From: Rhodospirillales bacterium
GTDB taxonomy: Bacteria > Pseudomonadota > Alphaproteobacteria > Rhodospirillales > SHVQ01
Assembly: GCA_009694195.1 (NCBI GenBank)
Contig: SHVQ01000025.1
Location: 1-41,238 of the forward strand
Reading direction: 5' to 3'
DNA length: 41,238 bases
Below are positions 18,294 to 27,224 of this stretch, piece after piece. Every line of letters starts with the position of its first letter. Positions within the stretch are counted from its first letter, which is position 1. The notes under the pieces were generated by a model, which saw only the letters and a list, made by a program, of their open reading frames with translations, had not been told where the DNA came from and made no database searches. Both the position numbers and the translations under genes were made by a program.

Positions 18294-20069
18294 ATGCCCG
18301 CCGCGGCCCGCAAATCCCTCCCCGAATGGGATCTTTCCCACCTCTACGCCTCCCCCGACAGCCCGGAGCTCGCGACCGATCTCGCGTGGGCCGAGGCGCA
18401 AGCGCTCTCGTTCCGGAACGATTACCAGGTCAGGCTCGCCGGCCTCGACGGCCGCGCGCTCGGGACCGCGATCGAGCGCTTCGAGGCACTGACCGAGCGG
18501 CTCGACAAGGCGATGAGCTACGCCCAGCTCCTGAAGGCGGCGCACGTCAGCGATCCGAAGATCGCCCGCTTCCATCAGACGCTGCGCGAGCGGATCACCG
18601 ATATCTCGAAGAACGTCTTGTTCTTCACCCTCGAGCTCAACCGCTTGGACGAAGCGACGCTGGAGCGCCAGCTACAGGCTCCCGACGTCGCGCGCTACCG
18701 GCCGTGGATCCGCGAGCTTCGCGCCTTTCGGCCGCATCAGCTCTCGGAGGAGATGGAGACCCTCCTGCACGAGAAGGCGGTCGCCGGCCGGGCCGCGTGG
18801 GTGAGGCTCTTCGACGAAACGCTCGCGGGCATGCGCTTTCCGTTGGGAAAGCGGCGGGTCGCCCTTTCGGACGTTCTCAATCTCCTCTCGAGCCCCAAGC
18901 GCGCGCTCAGGAAGCGGGCCGCCAAGGCGCTCGGCAAAGCGCTCGGCGCCAACGTGCGGCTCTTCGCGCTGATCACCAACATGCTCGTCAAGGACAAGGA
19001 GATCGAAGACCGCTGGCGGAAATATCCGCGGCCCGTATCCGAGCGCAACTTGAGCAACCGCGTCGAGGACGCGGTGGTCGATGCCCTGGTGGGCGCGGTG
19101 AAGGACTCCTATCCCGATCTCTCTCACCGCTACTACCGGCTGAAGGCGCGCTGGCTCGGCGTGAAAAAGCTCGAGACCTGGGATCGCAACGCGCCGTTGC
19201 CGGGCGACTCCGACCGCGCCTACGGATGGAAGCAAGCCGAGGAGACCGTGCTCCGCGCCTACGGCGCATTCTCGCCCGAGCTCGCCGATATCGCCGGGCG
19301 CTTTTTCAAGGCGCGCTGGATCGATGCGCCGCCGCGCCCAGGCAAGGACTCCGGCGCCTTCTGCCACCCCACCGTGCCCTCGGCGCATCCTTACATCCTC
19401 CTCAATTTCCACGGCAAGGCGCGCGACGTGATGACGCTCGCCCACGAGCTCGGCCACGGCGTCCATCAGGTGCTGGCCGCGCGCCAGGGGGCGCTGATGG
19501 CCGACACGCCGCTCACGCTGGCCGAGACGGCGTCGGTGTTCGGCGAAATGCTCACCTTCCAGGCCCTGCTCAAGGCGGAGACTTCGCCCGCCCGCCGCCG
19601 CCATCTCCTCGCCGGAAAAGTCGAGGACATGCTCAACACGGTCGCCCGCCAGATCGCCTTCCACGAATTCGAGCGCCACGTCCACGACGAGCGCCGGACG
19701 GGCGAGCTCAGCGTCGAGCGCTTGGGCGAGATCTGGATGACCCGGCAGCGCGAAAGCCTTGGGCCCGCGTTCCGCTTCGAAGACGACTATCGGTCCTACT
19801 GGGCTTACATCCCGCACTTCGTTCACACGCCCTTCTACGTCTACGCCTACGCATTCGGGGATTGTCTCGTGAACTCTCTCTATGCCGTGTACGAAGGGGG
19901 ACACCCCGGCTTTCAGGCCAAATATCTGGATATGCTCCGGGCGGGCGGGACCCGCCGCTACAAGGAGCTTCTGACGCCGTTCGGGCTCGATGCGGGAGAC
20001 CCCGAGTTCTGGAAGCGGGGTCTCTCCGTCATCGGACGGATGATCGGCGAACTGGAAGCCATGGACTGA
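18294..20069 (+). CDS. pepF: oligoendopeptidase F (M3 family metallopeptidase)
   Basis: This cytoplasmic zinc peptidase of 591 residues cleaves short peptides. The zinc motif is H384-ELG-H388, in the context LAHELGHGVHQ, with the third ligand glutamate expected in AETASVFGE near 411. The N-terminal half is the helical M3 lid (LPEWDLSHLYASPDSPE at the start), and the C-terminal half includes Y and H residues in YAYAFGDCLVNSLY. The ATG at 18294 follows AAAGGA by seven bases and is preferred over a TTG at 18243. It ends two bases before the ABC1 kinase gene, so both are in one operon. Confidence 0.93.
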   Translation: MPAAARKSLPEWDLSHLYASPDSPELATDLAWAEAQALSFRNDYQVRLAGLDGRALGTAIERFEALTERLDKAMSYAQLLKAAHVSDPKIARFHQTLRERITDISKNVLFFTLELNRLDEATLERQLQAPDVARYRPWIRELRAFRPHQLSEEMETLLHEKAVAGRAAWVRLFDETLAGMRFPLGKRRVALSDVLNLLSSPKRALRKRAAKALGKALGANVRLFALITNMLVKDKEIEDRWRKYPRPVSERNLSNRVEDAVVDALVGAVKDSYPDLSHRYYRLKARWLGVKKLETWDRNAPLPGDSDRAYGWKQAEETVLRAYGAFSPELADIAGRFFKARWIDAPPRPGKDSGAFCHPTVPSAHPYILLNFHGKARDVMTLAHELGHGVHQVLAARQGALMADTPLTLAETASVFGEMLTFQALLKAETSPARRRHLLAGKVEDMLNTVARQIAFHEFERHVHDERRTGELSVERLGEIWMTRQRESLGPAFRFEDDYRSYWAYIPHFVHTPFYVYAYAFGDCLVNSLYAVYEGGHPGFQAKYLDMLRAGGTRRYKELLTPFGLDAGDPEFWKRGLSVIGRMIGELEAMD

Positions 20070-20071
20070 GC

Positions 20072-21427
20072 ATGGCGGAACGAACCCGCTCCGAGCGGAA
20101 CACCCTCACCGGGCGCGTGAAGCGCTACGCCAAGGTCGGAGCCGCCGTCGGCGGGCTTGCCACCCGGTTTGCCGGAAGCCAGATCCTGGGCGTCCCCTGG
20201 ACCGACACCAAGCGCGCGTCCGAGCTCAAGCAGGCGCTCGGCGGCCTCAAGGGCCCGCTGATGAAGGTCGCGCAGATGACGGCGACCATTCCGGACATGC
20301 TGCCGACCGAGTACGTCCAGGAGCTCGGCCAATTGCAGACCAACGCGCCCTCCATGGGGTGGCCGTTCGTCAAGCGCCGGATGGCGGCCGAGCTAGGGCC
20401 CAAGTGGCAGGAGAAGTTTGCGTCCTTCGAGCACACGGCCGCGGCGGCCGCGTCGCTCGGCCAGGTTCACCGCGCGACCGGGCGCGACGGGCGCACGTTC
20501 GCGTGCAAGCTCCAGTATCCGGACATGGGCTCCGCGGTGGAAGCCGATCTCCAGCAGCTCAAGCTCGTGTTCGCGATCTACAAGCGCTACGACCGCGCCA
20601 TCGACCCGAGCGAAATCCACGCCGAGCTGCTCGACCGTCTCCGTGAAGAGCTCGACTACGAGCGCGAAGCCCGTCACATGGCCGCGTACGAATCGCTGTT
20701 GAAGAAAGAATCGGGCGTTCACGTCCCCGACGCCGTTGCGCCGCTCTCGACCAAGCGCTTGCTGACGATGACCTGGCTCGAGGGCGAGCGCCTGATGCGG
20801 GTCGTGGACCGTCCGCTCGCGTTCCGCAACAAGGTCGCCTACAACATGTTTCGCGCGTGGTATGTCCCGTTTTACGGATACGGCGTCATCCACGGCGATC
20901 CCCACCTCGGCAACTACACGGTGCGCGACGACGGCTCGATCAACTTGCTTGATTTCGGCTGCATCCGCGTCTTCAAGCCGAGCTTCATCCGGGCCGTGAT
21001 CGACCTCTATCGGGCGCTTCGCGACGGCGACGAGGAGCTTGCGGTACATGCTTACGAAACGTGGGGGTTCGAGAACATCGGCCGCGAGACCATCGGCATC
21101 CTCAATCAGTGGGCGATGTTCCTTTACGGGCCCTTGCTGAAGGACCGGGCGCAGGAAATCCAGGAAACCGGCGGCACCGCCTACGGCGCCACGGTGGCGG
21201 CCAAGGTGCACGGCGCGCTCCGCAAGGCGGGCGGCGTCAGGCCGCCACGCGAATTCGTACTAATGGATCGGGCGGCCATCGGTCTCGGGAGCGTGTTCAC
21301 GCACCTTCGGGCGAAGGTCAACTGGCACCGGCTGTTCCATGACCTGATCGACGGGTTCGAAGAAGGCGCGCTCGCCCGCCGGCAGAAACGCGTGCTGCCC
21401 CGCTTCCGCATCCCGCTGCCGGGCTGA
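20072..21427 (+). CDS. ABC1/UbiB-family atypical kinase
   Basis: The 451-residue protein belongs to the ABC1 (UbiB, COQ8/ADCK) group of kinase-like ATPases linked to ubiquinone synthesis and lipid handling. The family KxGQ motif appears as K65-VAQ, with alanine in place of glycine, followed by IPDMLPTEYVQEL. An alanine-rich nucleotide loop AAAAASLGQVHRA lies at 123-135, the beta-3 lysine at 146, the catalytic HGDPHLGN at 274-281 and the metal-binding DFG at 294-296. No membrane anchor is evident, unlike E. coli UbiB. It begins two bases after the pepF stop. A COQ9 homologue at 27.8 kb offers a possible functional partner, by inference. Confidence 0.9.
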   Translation: MAERTRSERNTLTGRVKRYAKVGAAVGGLATRFAGSQILGVPWTDTKRASELKQALGGLKGPLMKVAQMTATIPDMLPTEYVQELGQLQTNAPSMGWPFVKRRMAAELGPKWQEKFASFEHTAAAAASLGQVHRATGRDGRTFACKLQYPDMGSAVEADLQQLKLVFAIYKRYDRAIDPSEIHAELLDRLREELDYEREARHMAAYESLLKKESGVHVPDAVAPLSTKRLLTMTWLEGERLMRVVDRPLAFRNKVAYNMFRAWYVPFYGYGVIHGDPHLGNYTVRDDGSINLLDFGCIRVFKPSFIRAVIDLYRALRDGDEELAVHAYETWGFENIGRETIGILNQWAMFLYGPLLKDRAQEIQETGGTAYGATVAAKVHGALRKAGGVRPPREFVLMDRAAIGLGSVFTHLRAKVNWHRLFHDLIDGFEEGALARRQKRVLPRFRIPLPG

Positions 21428-21533
21428 CGGGGCGCCGCCGGAGTCCTTTTTTGTTGACGGTTTATCAAGGAACTCGGCGTAATGATCGGATGTCTCGACC
21501 GAGATGCCCAATGCTCCCAGAAAGGGAGGACCG

Positions 21534-22794
21534 ATGACCGAAGCCATCAAAACCTTCGATGTCGAGAAAGCCGCCGGGGAAGGTGGAATCTTCCACGCCC
21601 AGGCGGACGACGAGCGGATCCACAAGCTCAACCGCGCGCTGCATGCGCTGTGGGGGCTCGGGCGAAACGCGATTCTCGCGTGGACGCCGCGCGGCGAGAG
21701 CATCGAAGTCCTCGTCATTCCGCACTACGCGATCACCGAGTTCGCCGCGCGTAAGAAGGCGAACGAGGCGGCCGAAGGACAGCATCCGGACGGCAGTGCC
21801 AATGCCGCCGAGGGAAAGAGCTTCATCGAAGAGGTGATCTCGCGGCCGAAGCACATGTCGGCGAGCGAGCTTGTGCACCTTTCGGGCCTGCTCGGCTATC
21901 CGACGCAGCACATCCAAGCTCTCGTTCATCCCCGGCGCCGACGTCAGCTTCGACGCCATCGAGAACCTGGTGAAGCGCTACAGCATCTCCTACGTGGAGG
22001 ATCGCGCTGTCGCGCTGTTCGATATCGTCGGGTTTTCGCTCTATTCGCCGCTCGAGCAAGTGACGCAGCTCAACAGCCTCGCGTATTCGGTGAACTCCGC
22101 CTACTCGAAGATGCTGTCCAACAAGATCGACATCAACTTCGCGCGCACCACGACGGGCGACGGCTTCTACATCTGGAACCGCGACCGCAGCATCCAGGCG
22201 AGCATGAACCTCTATCACTTCATGCACCTGGTGCTCGCCGACAACGCGATCGCGATGGGCAAATCGAAGAGCAACACGACTCCGCTTCTCAGGGCCTGCT
22301 TCCACGTCGGCGGCCACTACGAGTTCTATCAGTCCGAAGGCCTCAGCCCGACGGTCTACAGCTATATCGTCGGCAACGTCACCATCGAGCTCGCACGCAT
22401 GATCGAGCGCGCGATGCCGGGCCAGATCCTGGTCGGCGACTTCTGGGTGCCGATGCCGGACTGGGAGCTCGGCCAGGTGACGAAGATCGATTCGATCGGG
22501 TTCATCCAGCGCACCCAGGAAACGCTCGCCAACCTCAAGGGCGTCGTGCTCTCGGGCGACCAGGTGGATTCGATCAAGTGCTACCTCACGGGCGAGAAAC
22601 GCGGCGACGGCCAATTTGCCATCAAGCGGTACCGGATCGCCGATAAGCACGGCCGCACCCGCAACGCCTACAACGCGAAAGTGAATATTTACAGGGCGCA
22701 CGCCGATCCGATATTTCTAGGTGTGCAAACCCGCGACCTCAAAGACTTCAAGACCGTCGGCGAGGAGTTTGCCGAGAACGCCGACTGGGAGTGA
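21534..22794 (+). pseudogene. class III adenylate/guanylate cyclase-like gene with an apparent +1 frameshift
   Basis: Two open frames together make one protein of about 419 residues. The first starts at ATG 21534, after the strong ribosome-binding site GGGAGGA, and reads sensibly to GLLGYPTQHI (near 21914). The second, one base later in phase, continues KLSFIPGADVSFDAIENL to the stop at 22794. One extra base near 21914-21916 explains the break. The C-terminal part looks like a class III cyclase domain: ALFDIVGFS and TTTGDGFYIWN carry the two metal-binding aspartates, then GNVTIELARMIERAMPGQILVGD. The asparagine usual four residues before the conserved arginine seems absent, so activity is uncertain even if intact. 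The break may be an assembly error. Confidence 0.75.
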
Positions 22795-22821
22795 TCGCGG
22801 GGGGCGAAAGGACGGAACGCC

Positions 22822-23481
22822 ATGACCCGCGGAAACCGGCAAGCGAATCACAGCCGACGCTGGCTCCTGCGGTCGGGTCTCGCCGCCGGCGGCGCCATGC
22901 TCGCGCGCCCCGCGTTCGCGCTGACGCCGAGCCCCCGGCAGACGGCCGGGCCGTTCTACCCGGATCGGCTGCCGCTCGATTCCGATAACGACCTCGTCAT
23001 CGTCGGCGCCTCGAACGCCCGCGCGGGCGGCGTGCTCACACACGTGTTCGGGCGCGTGCTCGCCGAGGACGGACGGCCCGTGCCCGGCGCCCGGGTCGAG
23101 ATCTGGCAGTGCGACGCCTTCGGCCGCTACCACCACCCGCGCGCAGGCAGCGCCGCCGACCCGAATTTCCAGGGATACGGACAGACGACGACGGTGACCG
23201 ACGGCGCCTATCGGTTCCGGACGATCCGCCCCGTCGCCTACCCCGGCCGTGCGCCGCACATTCATTTTGCCGTCTCCGGGCCCGGCTTCGCCCGCCTGGT
23301 CACGCAGATGTACGTGGCGGGCGAGGCCCGCAACGAGACGGACTGGCTGCTCCGGGCAGTCCGCGACGAGGCCCAGCGCCGGAGCCTCGTCGTGGCGCTC
23401 GCGGCGGCGCCGGAAATCGAGCCGGATTCGCTCACAGGCCAATTCGATATCGTGATCGGCCGCGAGCTGTCCGGCGGCTGA
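22822..23481 (+). CDS. Tat-exported intradiol ring-cleavage dioxygenase-like protein
   Basis: This 219-residue protein has a twin-arginine signal (SRRWLLRSGLAAGGAMLA, RR at 12-13), so it is probably folded with iron in the cytoplasm and exported. The mature part is the core domain of protocatechuate/catechol dioxygenases, with candidate Fe(III) ligands Y103 (FGRYHHP), Y140, H146 and H148 (APHIHF). TAGPFYPDRLP is typical of the protocatechuate beta-like branch. It is shorter than the cytoplasmic beta subunit, and no alpha subunit or beta-ketoadipate gene is nearby, so the natural substrate, perhaps an extracellular catechol or lignin-derived aromatic, is unknown. It starts 27 bases after the cyclase-like gene and is followed by a terminator. 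Confidence 0.87.
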   Translation: MTRGNRQANHSRRWLLRSGLAAGGAMLARPAFALTPSPRQTAGPFYPDRLPLDSDNDLVIVGASNARAGGVLTHVFGRVLAEDGRPVPGARVEIWQCDAFGRYHHPRAGSAADPNFQGYGQTTTVTDGAYRFRTIRPVAYPGRAPHIHFAVSGPGFARLVTQMYVAGEARNETDWLLRAVRDEAQRRSLVVALAAAPEIEPDSLTGQFDIVIGRELSGG

Positions 23482-23507
23482 CGCCCGCCGCCGACAGGGC
23501 TTTTTTT
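23467..23507 (+). terminator. rho-independent terminator after the dioxygenase gene
   Basis: CTGTC(C)GGCGGC (23467-23478) pairs with GCCGCCGACAG (23487-23497), with a single bulged C and an eight-base loop. GGC and seven T residues follow (23501-23507). The stem overlaps the dioxygenase stop codon and isolates that gene from pntAA. Confidence 0.7.
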
Positions 23508-23606
23508 CAAACGCAGGACTTGAGAAACGAGCCGGGGCGGGGCATAACCCTGGGGGCCATTCGGCACCTCTGACCCTCCCGCACGCTCCGAGGACCAGTT
23601 CTCCCG

Positions 23607-24755
23607 ATGCAGATCGCCGTCCTGAAAGAACGCAAGCCCGGCGAGTCGCGCGTGGCCGCCACGCCCGACAGCGCAAAAAGACTGATCGGGCTCGGCTTCG
23701 AGGTGGTGGTCGAGACAGGCGCGGGCGAAGGCGCGAGCTTCGCCGACGCCCAGTATCGCGACGCCGGAGCCACGCTCGTCAAAACCGCGGACGAAGCGCT
23801 GAAGGCGGCCGACATCGTGCTGAAAGTCCAGCCGCCCATCGTCGAGCCCGCGGGCGCCGCGGAAGTCGGCAAAATGAAAAAAGGGGCGATCCTGATCGGG
23901 ATGCTGTCGGCCCTGACCGAGCCCAAGATCGCCCGGGCCTGCGCCGAGGCCGGCCTCACCGCGTTCGCCATGGAGCTGCTGCCGCGCATCACCCGCGCGC
24001 AGAGCATGGACGTGCTGTCGTCGCAGGCGAACCTCGCCGGCTACAAGTCGGTTCTCGACGCGGCGGGGGAATTCGGCCGCGCGTTTCCGATGATGATGAC
24101 GGCCGCGGGCACGATACCGCCGGCCAAGGTGCTGGTGCTCGGCTGCGGCGTCGCCGGGTTGCAGGCGATCGCGACCGCGCGCCGCCTCGGCGCCGTGGTC
24201 TTCGGCTATGACGTTCGGGCCGCGTCGAAGCAGGAAGTCGAAAGTCTCGGCGCCAAATTCGTCGAGGTCGATCCCGAAGCGGCGGGCGCGGCGCAGACCG
24301 CCGGCGGCTACGCGAAGGAGATGGGCGAAGACTACGGGAAGAAACAGGCGGCCGTGCTCGCCGATGCGCTCAAGAAACAGGACATCGCGATCTGCACGGC
24401 GCTGATCCCGGGAAAGGCCGCGCCGCGCCTGATCACCAAGGAGATGGTGGCGGCGATGAAGCCCGGCTCCGTCATCGTCGACCTGGCGGTGGAGGCGGGC
24501 GGCAACTGCGAGCTCTCGGAGCTCGACAAGGTCGTCGTCAAGCACGGCGTCAAGATCGTCGGTCACGGGAACGTGCCGAGCCGGCTCGCCCAGGACGCGA
24601 GCATGCTCTACGCGCGCAACCTCTTCAATTTTGTGAAGCTCATCACGGATCCCAAGGAGAAGACGCTGAAGATCGACTGGGAGGACGAGATCGTCAACGG
24701 CGCGCTCGCGACCCGCGACGGCAGCGTCGTCCATCCCAGGCTGAAAGGGGCGTGA
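23607..24755 (+). CDS. pntAA: NAD(P) transhydrogenase subunit alpha part 1 (NAD-binding)
   Basis: This 382-residue soluble component (dI) binds NAD(H) in the proton-translocating transhydrogenase, which makes NADPH from NADH using the proton gradient. It resembles alanine dehydrogenase: [20 protein letters not shown] at the start, the Rossmann motif [20 protein letters not shown] near 176, then [17 protein letters not shown]. The segment [21 protein letters not shown] with [12 protein letters not shown] is characteristic. As in Rhodospirillum rubrum, the alpha chain is split, the membrane part following one base after the stop. The three genes are spaced by one base each, a tight operon. Confidence 0.95.
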   Translation: MQIAVLKERKPGESRVAATPDSAKRLIGLGFEVVVETGAGEGASFADAQYRDAGATLVKTADEALKAADIVLKVQPPIVEPAGAAEVGKMKKGAILIGMLSALTEPKIARACAEAGLTAFAMELLPRITRAQSMDVLSSQANLAGYKSVLDAAGEFGRAFPMMMTAAGTIPPAKVLVLGCGVAGLQAIATARRLGAVVFGYDVRAASKQEVESLGAKFVEVDPEAAGAAQTAGGYAKEMGEDYGKKQAAVLADALKKQDIAICTALIPGKAAPRLITKEMVAAMKPGSVIVDLAVEAGGNCELSELDKVVVKHGVKIVGHGNVPSRLAQDASMLYARNLFNFVKLITDPKEKTLKIDWEDEIVNGALATRDGSVVHPRLKGA

Positions 24756-24756
24756 C

Positions 24757-25164
24757 ATGGACCCGGCGCAACTCGCCGATCAGGCATCGAACCTCGCGAC
24801 CGAGGCCGCGCGCCTCTTCGAGATGGCGGAGAAGCTTGCCCATGACGCGACCCGGCTTGCCGCCGTGCAGTCCGGGCATGGCGATCCGTTCCTCTCGCTC
24901 TTCACCGTCTTCGTGCTTGCCTGCTTCGTCGGGTTTTACGTGGTGTGGAGGGTGACGCCGGCCCTCCATTCGCCGCTGATGAGCGTGACCAACGCAATCT
25001 CGTCGGTGATCATCGTCGGCGGCCTGATCGCCGCGGGACCCGCCGGCATGGACTTCTCGAAGGCGATGGGGTTCTTCGCCGTCACGCTCGCCGCCGTCAA
25101 CATCTTCGGCGGGTTCATCGTCACCCAGCGCATGCTCAGCATGTTCAAGAAGAAGCAAAAGTAG
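24757..25164 (+). CDS. pntAB: NAD(P) transhydrogenase subunit alpha part 2 (membrane)
   Basis: This small membrane subunit has 135 residues. After an amphipathic N-terminal region of about 45 residues come three hydrophobic helices ([49 protein letters not shown]) and a basic end, MFKKKQK. Together with PntB it forms the proton channel domain dII. The conserved pattern [17 protein letters not shown] follows the first helix. It sits one base after pntAA and one base before pntB. Confidence 0.94.
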   Translation: MDPAQLADQASNLATEAARLFEMAEKLAHDATRLAAVQSGHGDPFLSLFTVFVLACFVGFYVVWRVTPALHSPLMSVTNAISSVIIVGGLIAAGPAGMDFSKAMGFFAVTLAAVNIFGGFIVTQRMLSMFKKKQK

Positions 25165-25165
25165 C

Positions 25166-26554
25166 ATGAGCGCCAGTCTCACAGGCTTCGCCTACCTCGT
25201 CGCCTCGGTGCTGTTCATCCTGGCGCTCCGGGGGCTGAGCTCGCCCGAGACCGCCCGCACCGGAAACCTGTTCGGCATCGCCGGCATGGCTATCGCCGTG
25301 CTCACCACGCTCGCGAGTCCGAACGTGGTGAGCTTCTGGATGATCCTGCTCGGGCTCCTGCTCGGCGGGTCGATCGGCACGGTCGTCGCGCTGCGGATCC
25401 AGATGACGGCGCTGCCCCAGCTCATTGCGGCCTTTCACAGCCTCGTCGGCATGGCCGCCGTGTTCGTCGCCGCGGCCGCGCTTTACGACCCGGAGGCCTA
25501 CCACATCGGCGCCATCGGGCGCATTCCCGCCGCCAACTTGATCGAGATGACGCTCGGCACCGCCATCGGCGCCGTCACGTTCTCGGGCTCGGTGATCGCT
25601 TTTGCCAAGCTCCAGGGCATCATGAGCGGCAATCCCATCGTCTTCGCGGGCCAGCATGTGCTCAACGCGGCGATCGGCATCGTGATCGTTCTGCTCGGCG
25701 TCTGGATGGTCGCGACCGAGTCCCACACGGCGTTCTGGCTGCTCGTGCTGGCCTCCCTCGCGCTCGGCTTCCTCCTCATCATTCCGATCGGCGGCGCGGA
25801 CATGCCGGTGGTCGTCTCGATGCTGAACTCCTATTCGGGCTGGGCCGCGAGCGGCATCGGGTTCACGCTCTCGAGCCCCGCGCTCATCATCGTCGGCGCC
25901 CTCGTCGGCTCGTCGGGCGCGATCCTCAGCTACATCATGTGCAAGGGGATGAACCGCTCGATCTTCAACGTGCTGCTCGGCGGCTTCGGCGGGGACACGG
26001 GGGCGCCTGCCGCCACCCGCGCCGACCGCACCGTGAAGCCGGGCGCCGCCGAAGACGCGGCTTTCATCATGAAGAACGCGTCCAAGGTCATCATCGTGCC
26101 CGGGTACGGGATGGCCGTCGCCCAGGCCCAGCACGCGCTCCGCGAGCTGGCCGACAAGCTGAAGAAAGAGGGCGTGAAGGTCTCCTACGCCATTCACCCG
26201 GTGGCGGGACGCATGCCCGGACACATGAACGTGCTCCTCGCCGAGGCCAACGTGCCTTACGACGAGGTCTTCGAGCTCGAAGAGATCAACCACGAATTCG
26301 CCACCGCGGACGTGGCCTACGTGATCGGCGCCAACGACGTGACCAACCCGGTCGCCAAGACCGATCCCAAGAGCCCGATCTACGGCATGCCGATCCTCGA
26401 GGTCGAGAAGGCGAAGACGGTGTTGTTCGTCAAACGCTCGATGGCGTCGGGGTACGCCGGCGTCGACAACGAGCTCTTCTATCGCGACAACACGATGATG
26501 CTGTTCGGCGACGCCAAAAAAATGACCGAGCAGATCTTCCAGGCGCTCGGGTGA
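25166..26554 (+). CDS. pntB: NAD(P) transhydrogenase subunit beta
   Basis: The 462-residue beta subunit combines the rest of the membrane channel (about nine helices, residues 1-265) with the NADP(H)-binding dIII domain (about 285-462). The membrane part shows FHSLVGMAAV near 91 and the GGADMPVVVSMLNSYSGWAAS loop. The dIII domain has the nucleotide motif IIVPGYGMAVAQAQH, the KKEGVKVSYAIHPVAGRMPGHMNVLLAEA segment in two conserved blocks, and VIGANDVTNP. All are expected of a functional enzyme. It ends the three-gene operon, and a cluster of palindromic repeats follows. Confidence 0.95.
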   Translation: MSASLTGFAYLVASVLFILALRGLSSPETARTGNLFGIAGMAIAVLTTLASPNVVSFWMILLGLLLGGSIGTVVALRIQMTALPQLIAAFHSLVGMAAVFVAAAALYDPEAYHIGAIGRIPAANLIEMTLGTAIGAVTFSGSVIAFAKLQGIMSGNPIVFAGQHVLNAAIGIVIVLLGVWMVATESHTAFWLLVLASLALGFLLIIPIGGADMPVVVSMLNSYSGWAASGIGFTLSSPALIIVGALVGSSGAILSYIMCKGMNRSIFNVLLGGFGGDTGAPAATRADRTVKPGAAEDAAFIMKNASKVIIVPGYGMAVAQAQHALRELADKLKKEGVKVSYAIHPVAGRMPGHMNVLLAEANVPYDEVFELEEINHEFATADVAYVIGANDVTNPVAKTDPKSPIYGMPILEVEKAKTVLFVKRSMASGYAGVDNELFYRDNTMMLFGDAKKMTEQIFQALG

Positions 26555-26568
26555 GCCTACCGCCGGGG

Positions 26569-26647
26569 CCTCATCCTTCGAGGCCGCCTGGGGTCTGCGG
26601 GGGCATCCCCCGTAAGTGCCCCCTTGGGCGGCACCTCAAGGATGAGG
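26569..26647. repeat. palindromic intergenic repeat after pntB
   Basis: The ends CCTCATCCTT (26569-26578) and AAGGATGAGG (26638-26647) are perfect inverted repeats. The interior holds further pairing such as GGGGGCATCCCCC. The composition and ends match a class of dispersed CCTCATCC...GGATGAGG elements seen between genes in alphaproteobacteria. It begins 15 bases after the pntB stop and may stabilise or end the pnt transcript. Confidence 0.7.
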
Positions 26648-26667
26648 TGCATGGTCTCGGTCTTTAA

Positions 26668-26721
26668 CCTCACCCTGAGGCGCGACCCTGAGCTTGGCGA
26701 AGGGGAGCCTCGAAGGGTGAG
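26668..26721. repeat. second palindromic intergenic repeat (CTCACCCT type)
   Basis: CTCACCCT near the left end is matched by AGGGTGAG at 26714-26721. Between them lies the word CTGAGCTTGGCGAAGGGGAG, known from common alphaproteobacterial and gammaproteobacterial intergenic repeats. It stands 21 bases after the first element, so two related repeats are stacked in the gap between pntB and rpsU. Confidence 0.65.
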
Positions 26722-26739
26722 ACTTGCGCCAGTGCGAAT

Positions 26740-26820
26740 ATGTCCACATGCTTTCAGGACGAGCGGCCCGCTTCGAACATGCGGTTTTGCGGGCGCTGCG
26801 GCCCGGCTGCGGTCAATCGT
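26740..26820 (+). pseudogene. possible remnant of a zinc-ribbon N-terminus
   Basis: In the frame of ATG 26740 the sequence reads MSTCFQDERPASNMRFCGRCGP and then turns into low-quality, arginine- and glycine-rich residues. The part ERPASNMRFCGRCG closely resembles the N-terminal zinc ribbon (ENPAGMRFCGxCG) found in front of class III cyclase/ATPase proteins. Only one of the first two cysteines remains, and no following domain is visible before rpsU on the other strand. I read it as a decayed 5' fragment. The rest of the gap 26722-26881 shows nothing else I can support. Confidence 0.3.
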
Positions 26821-26881
26821 TTGGTGGTGGGACGGAGACGAGACGGTGGAGGAGCCCGCCTCGGGATTGGGCGGGGTGGCT

Positions 26882-27085
26882 TCAGAAGCCTTCGCGTTCG
26901 AGGCGTTTGCGTTCCAACTTACGCGCCCGGCGGATCGCTTCCGATTTTTCCCTGGCTTTGCGCTCGGAGGGCTTTTCGTAGGACCGTCGGAGCTTCATTT
27001 CCCGGAAAATGCCTTCCCGTTGCATTTTCTTCTTGAGGGCTTTCAACGCCTGGTCGACGTTGTTATCGCGAACTGTGACTTGCAC
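26882..27085 (-). CDS. rpsU: 30S ribosomal protein S21
   Basis: S21 is a small basic protein of the 30S subunit near the anti-Shine-Dalgarno region. The 67-residue reading, with GTG at 27083-27085 as start, begins [20 protein letters not shown] and ends in a basic helix rich in RKAREK and RKLERKR, as in alphaproteobacterial S21. Longer in-frame readings to 27361 add residues unlike any S21. AGGAG lies 12 bases upstream of the GTG, a slightly long distance. The gene is divergent from def and COQ9. In many alphaproteobacteria rpsU is divergent from COQ9; here def lies in between. Confidence 0.93.
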   Translation of the reverse strand: MQVTVRDNNVDQALKALKKKMQREGIFREMKLRRSYEKPSERKAREKSEAIRRARKLERKRLEREGF

Positions 27086-27224
27086 GTTGGCCGAATTCTC
27101 CTCATCTTGAGGCAGTGAAACCGCTAAGCTCGCCCACCAGGGGCGGCGGCCTTCTAACACATCCAAGGCCCCCTGTGAAGCCCCCGGGTGGCTTGGGGAT
27201 GGGGCAGGGGACGAGGGTGCCTCC

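Noticed and set aside
15574..18492. Long plus-strand frame (972 codons) across the EamA and acyl-CoA synthetase region
   Set aside because: It crosses two well-supported genes on both strands, has no ribosome-binding site and no domain; codon bias alone explains it.
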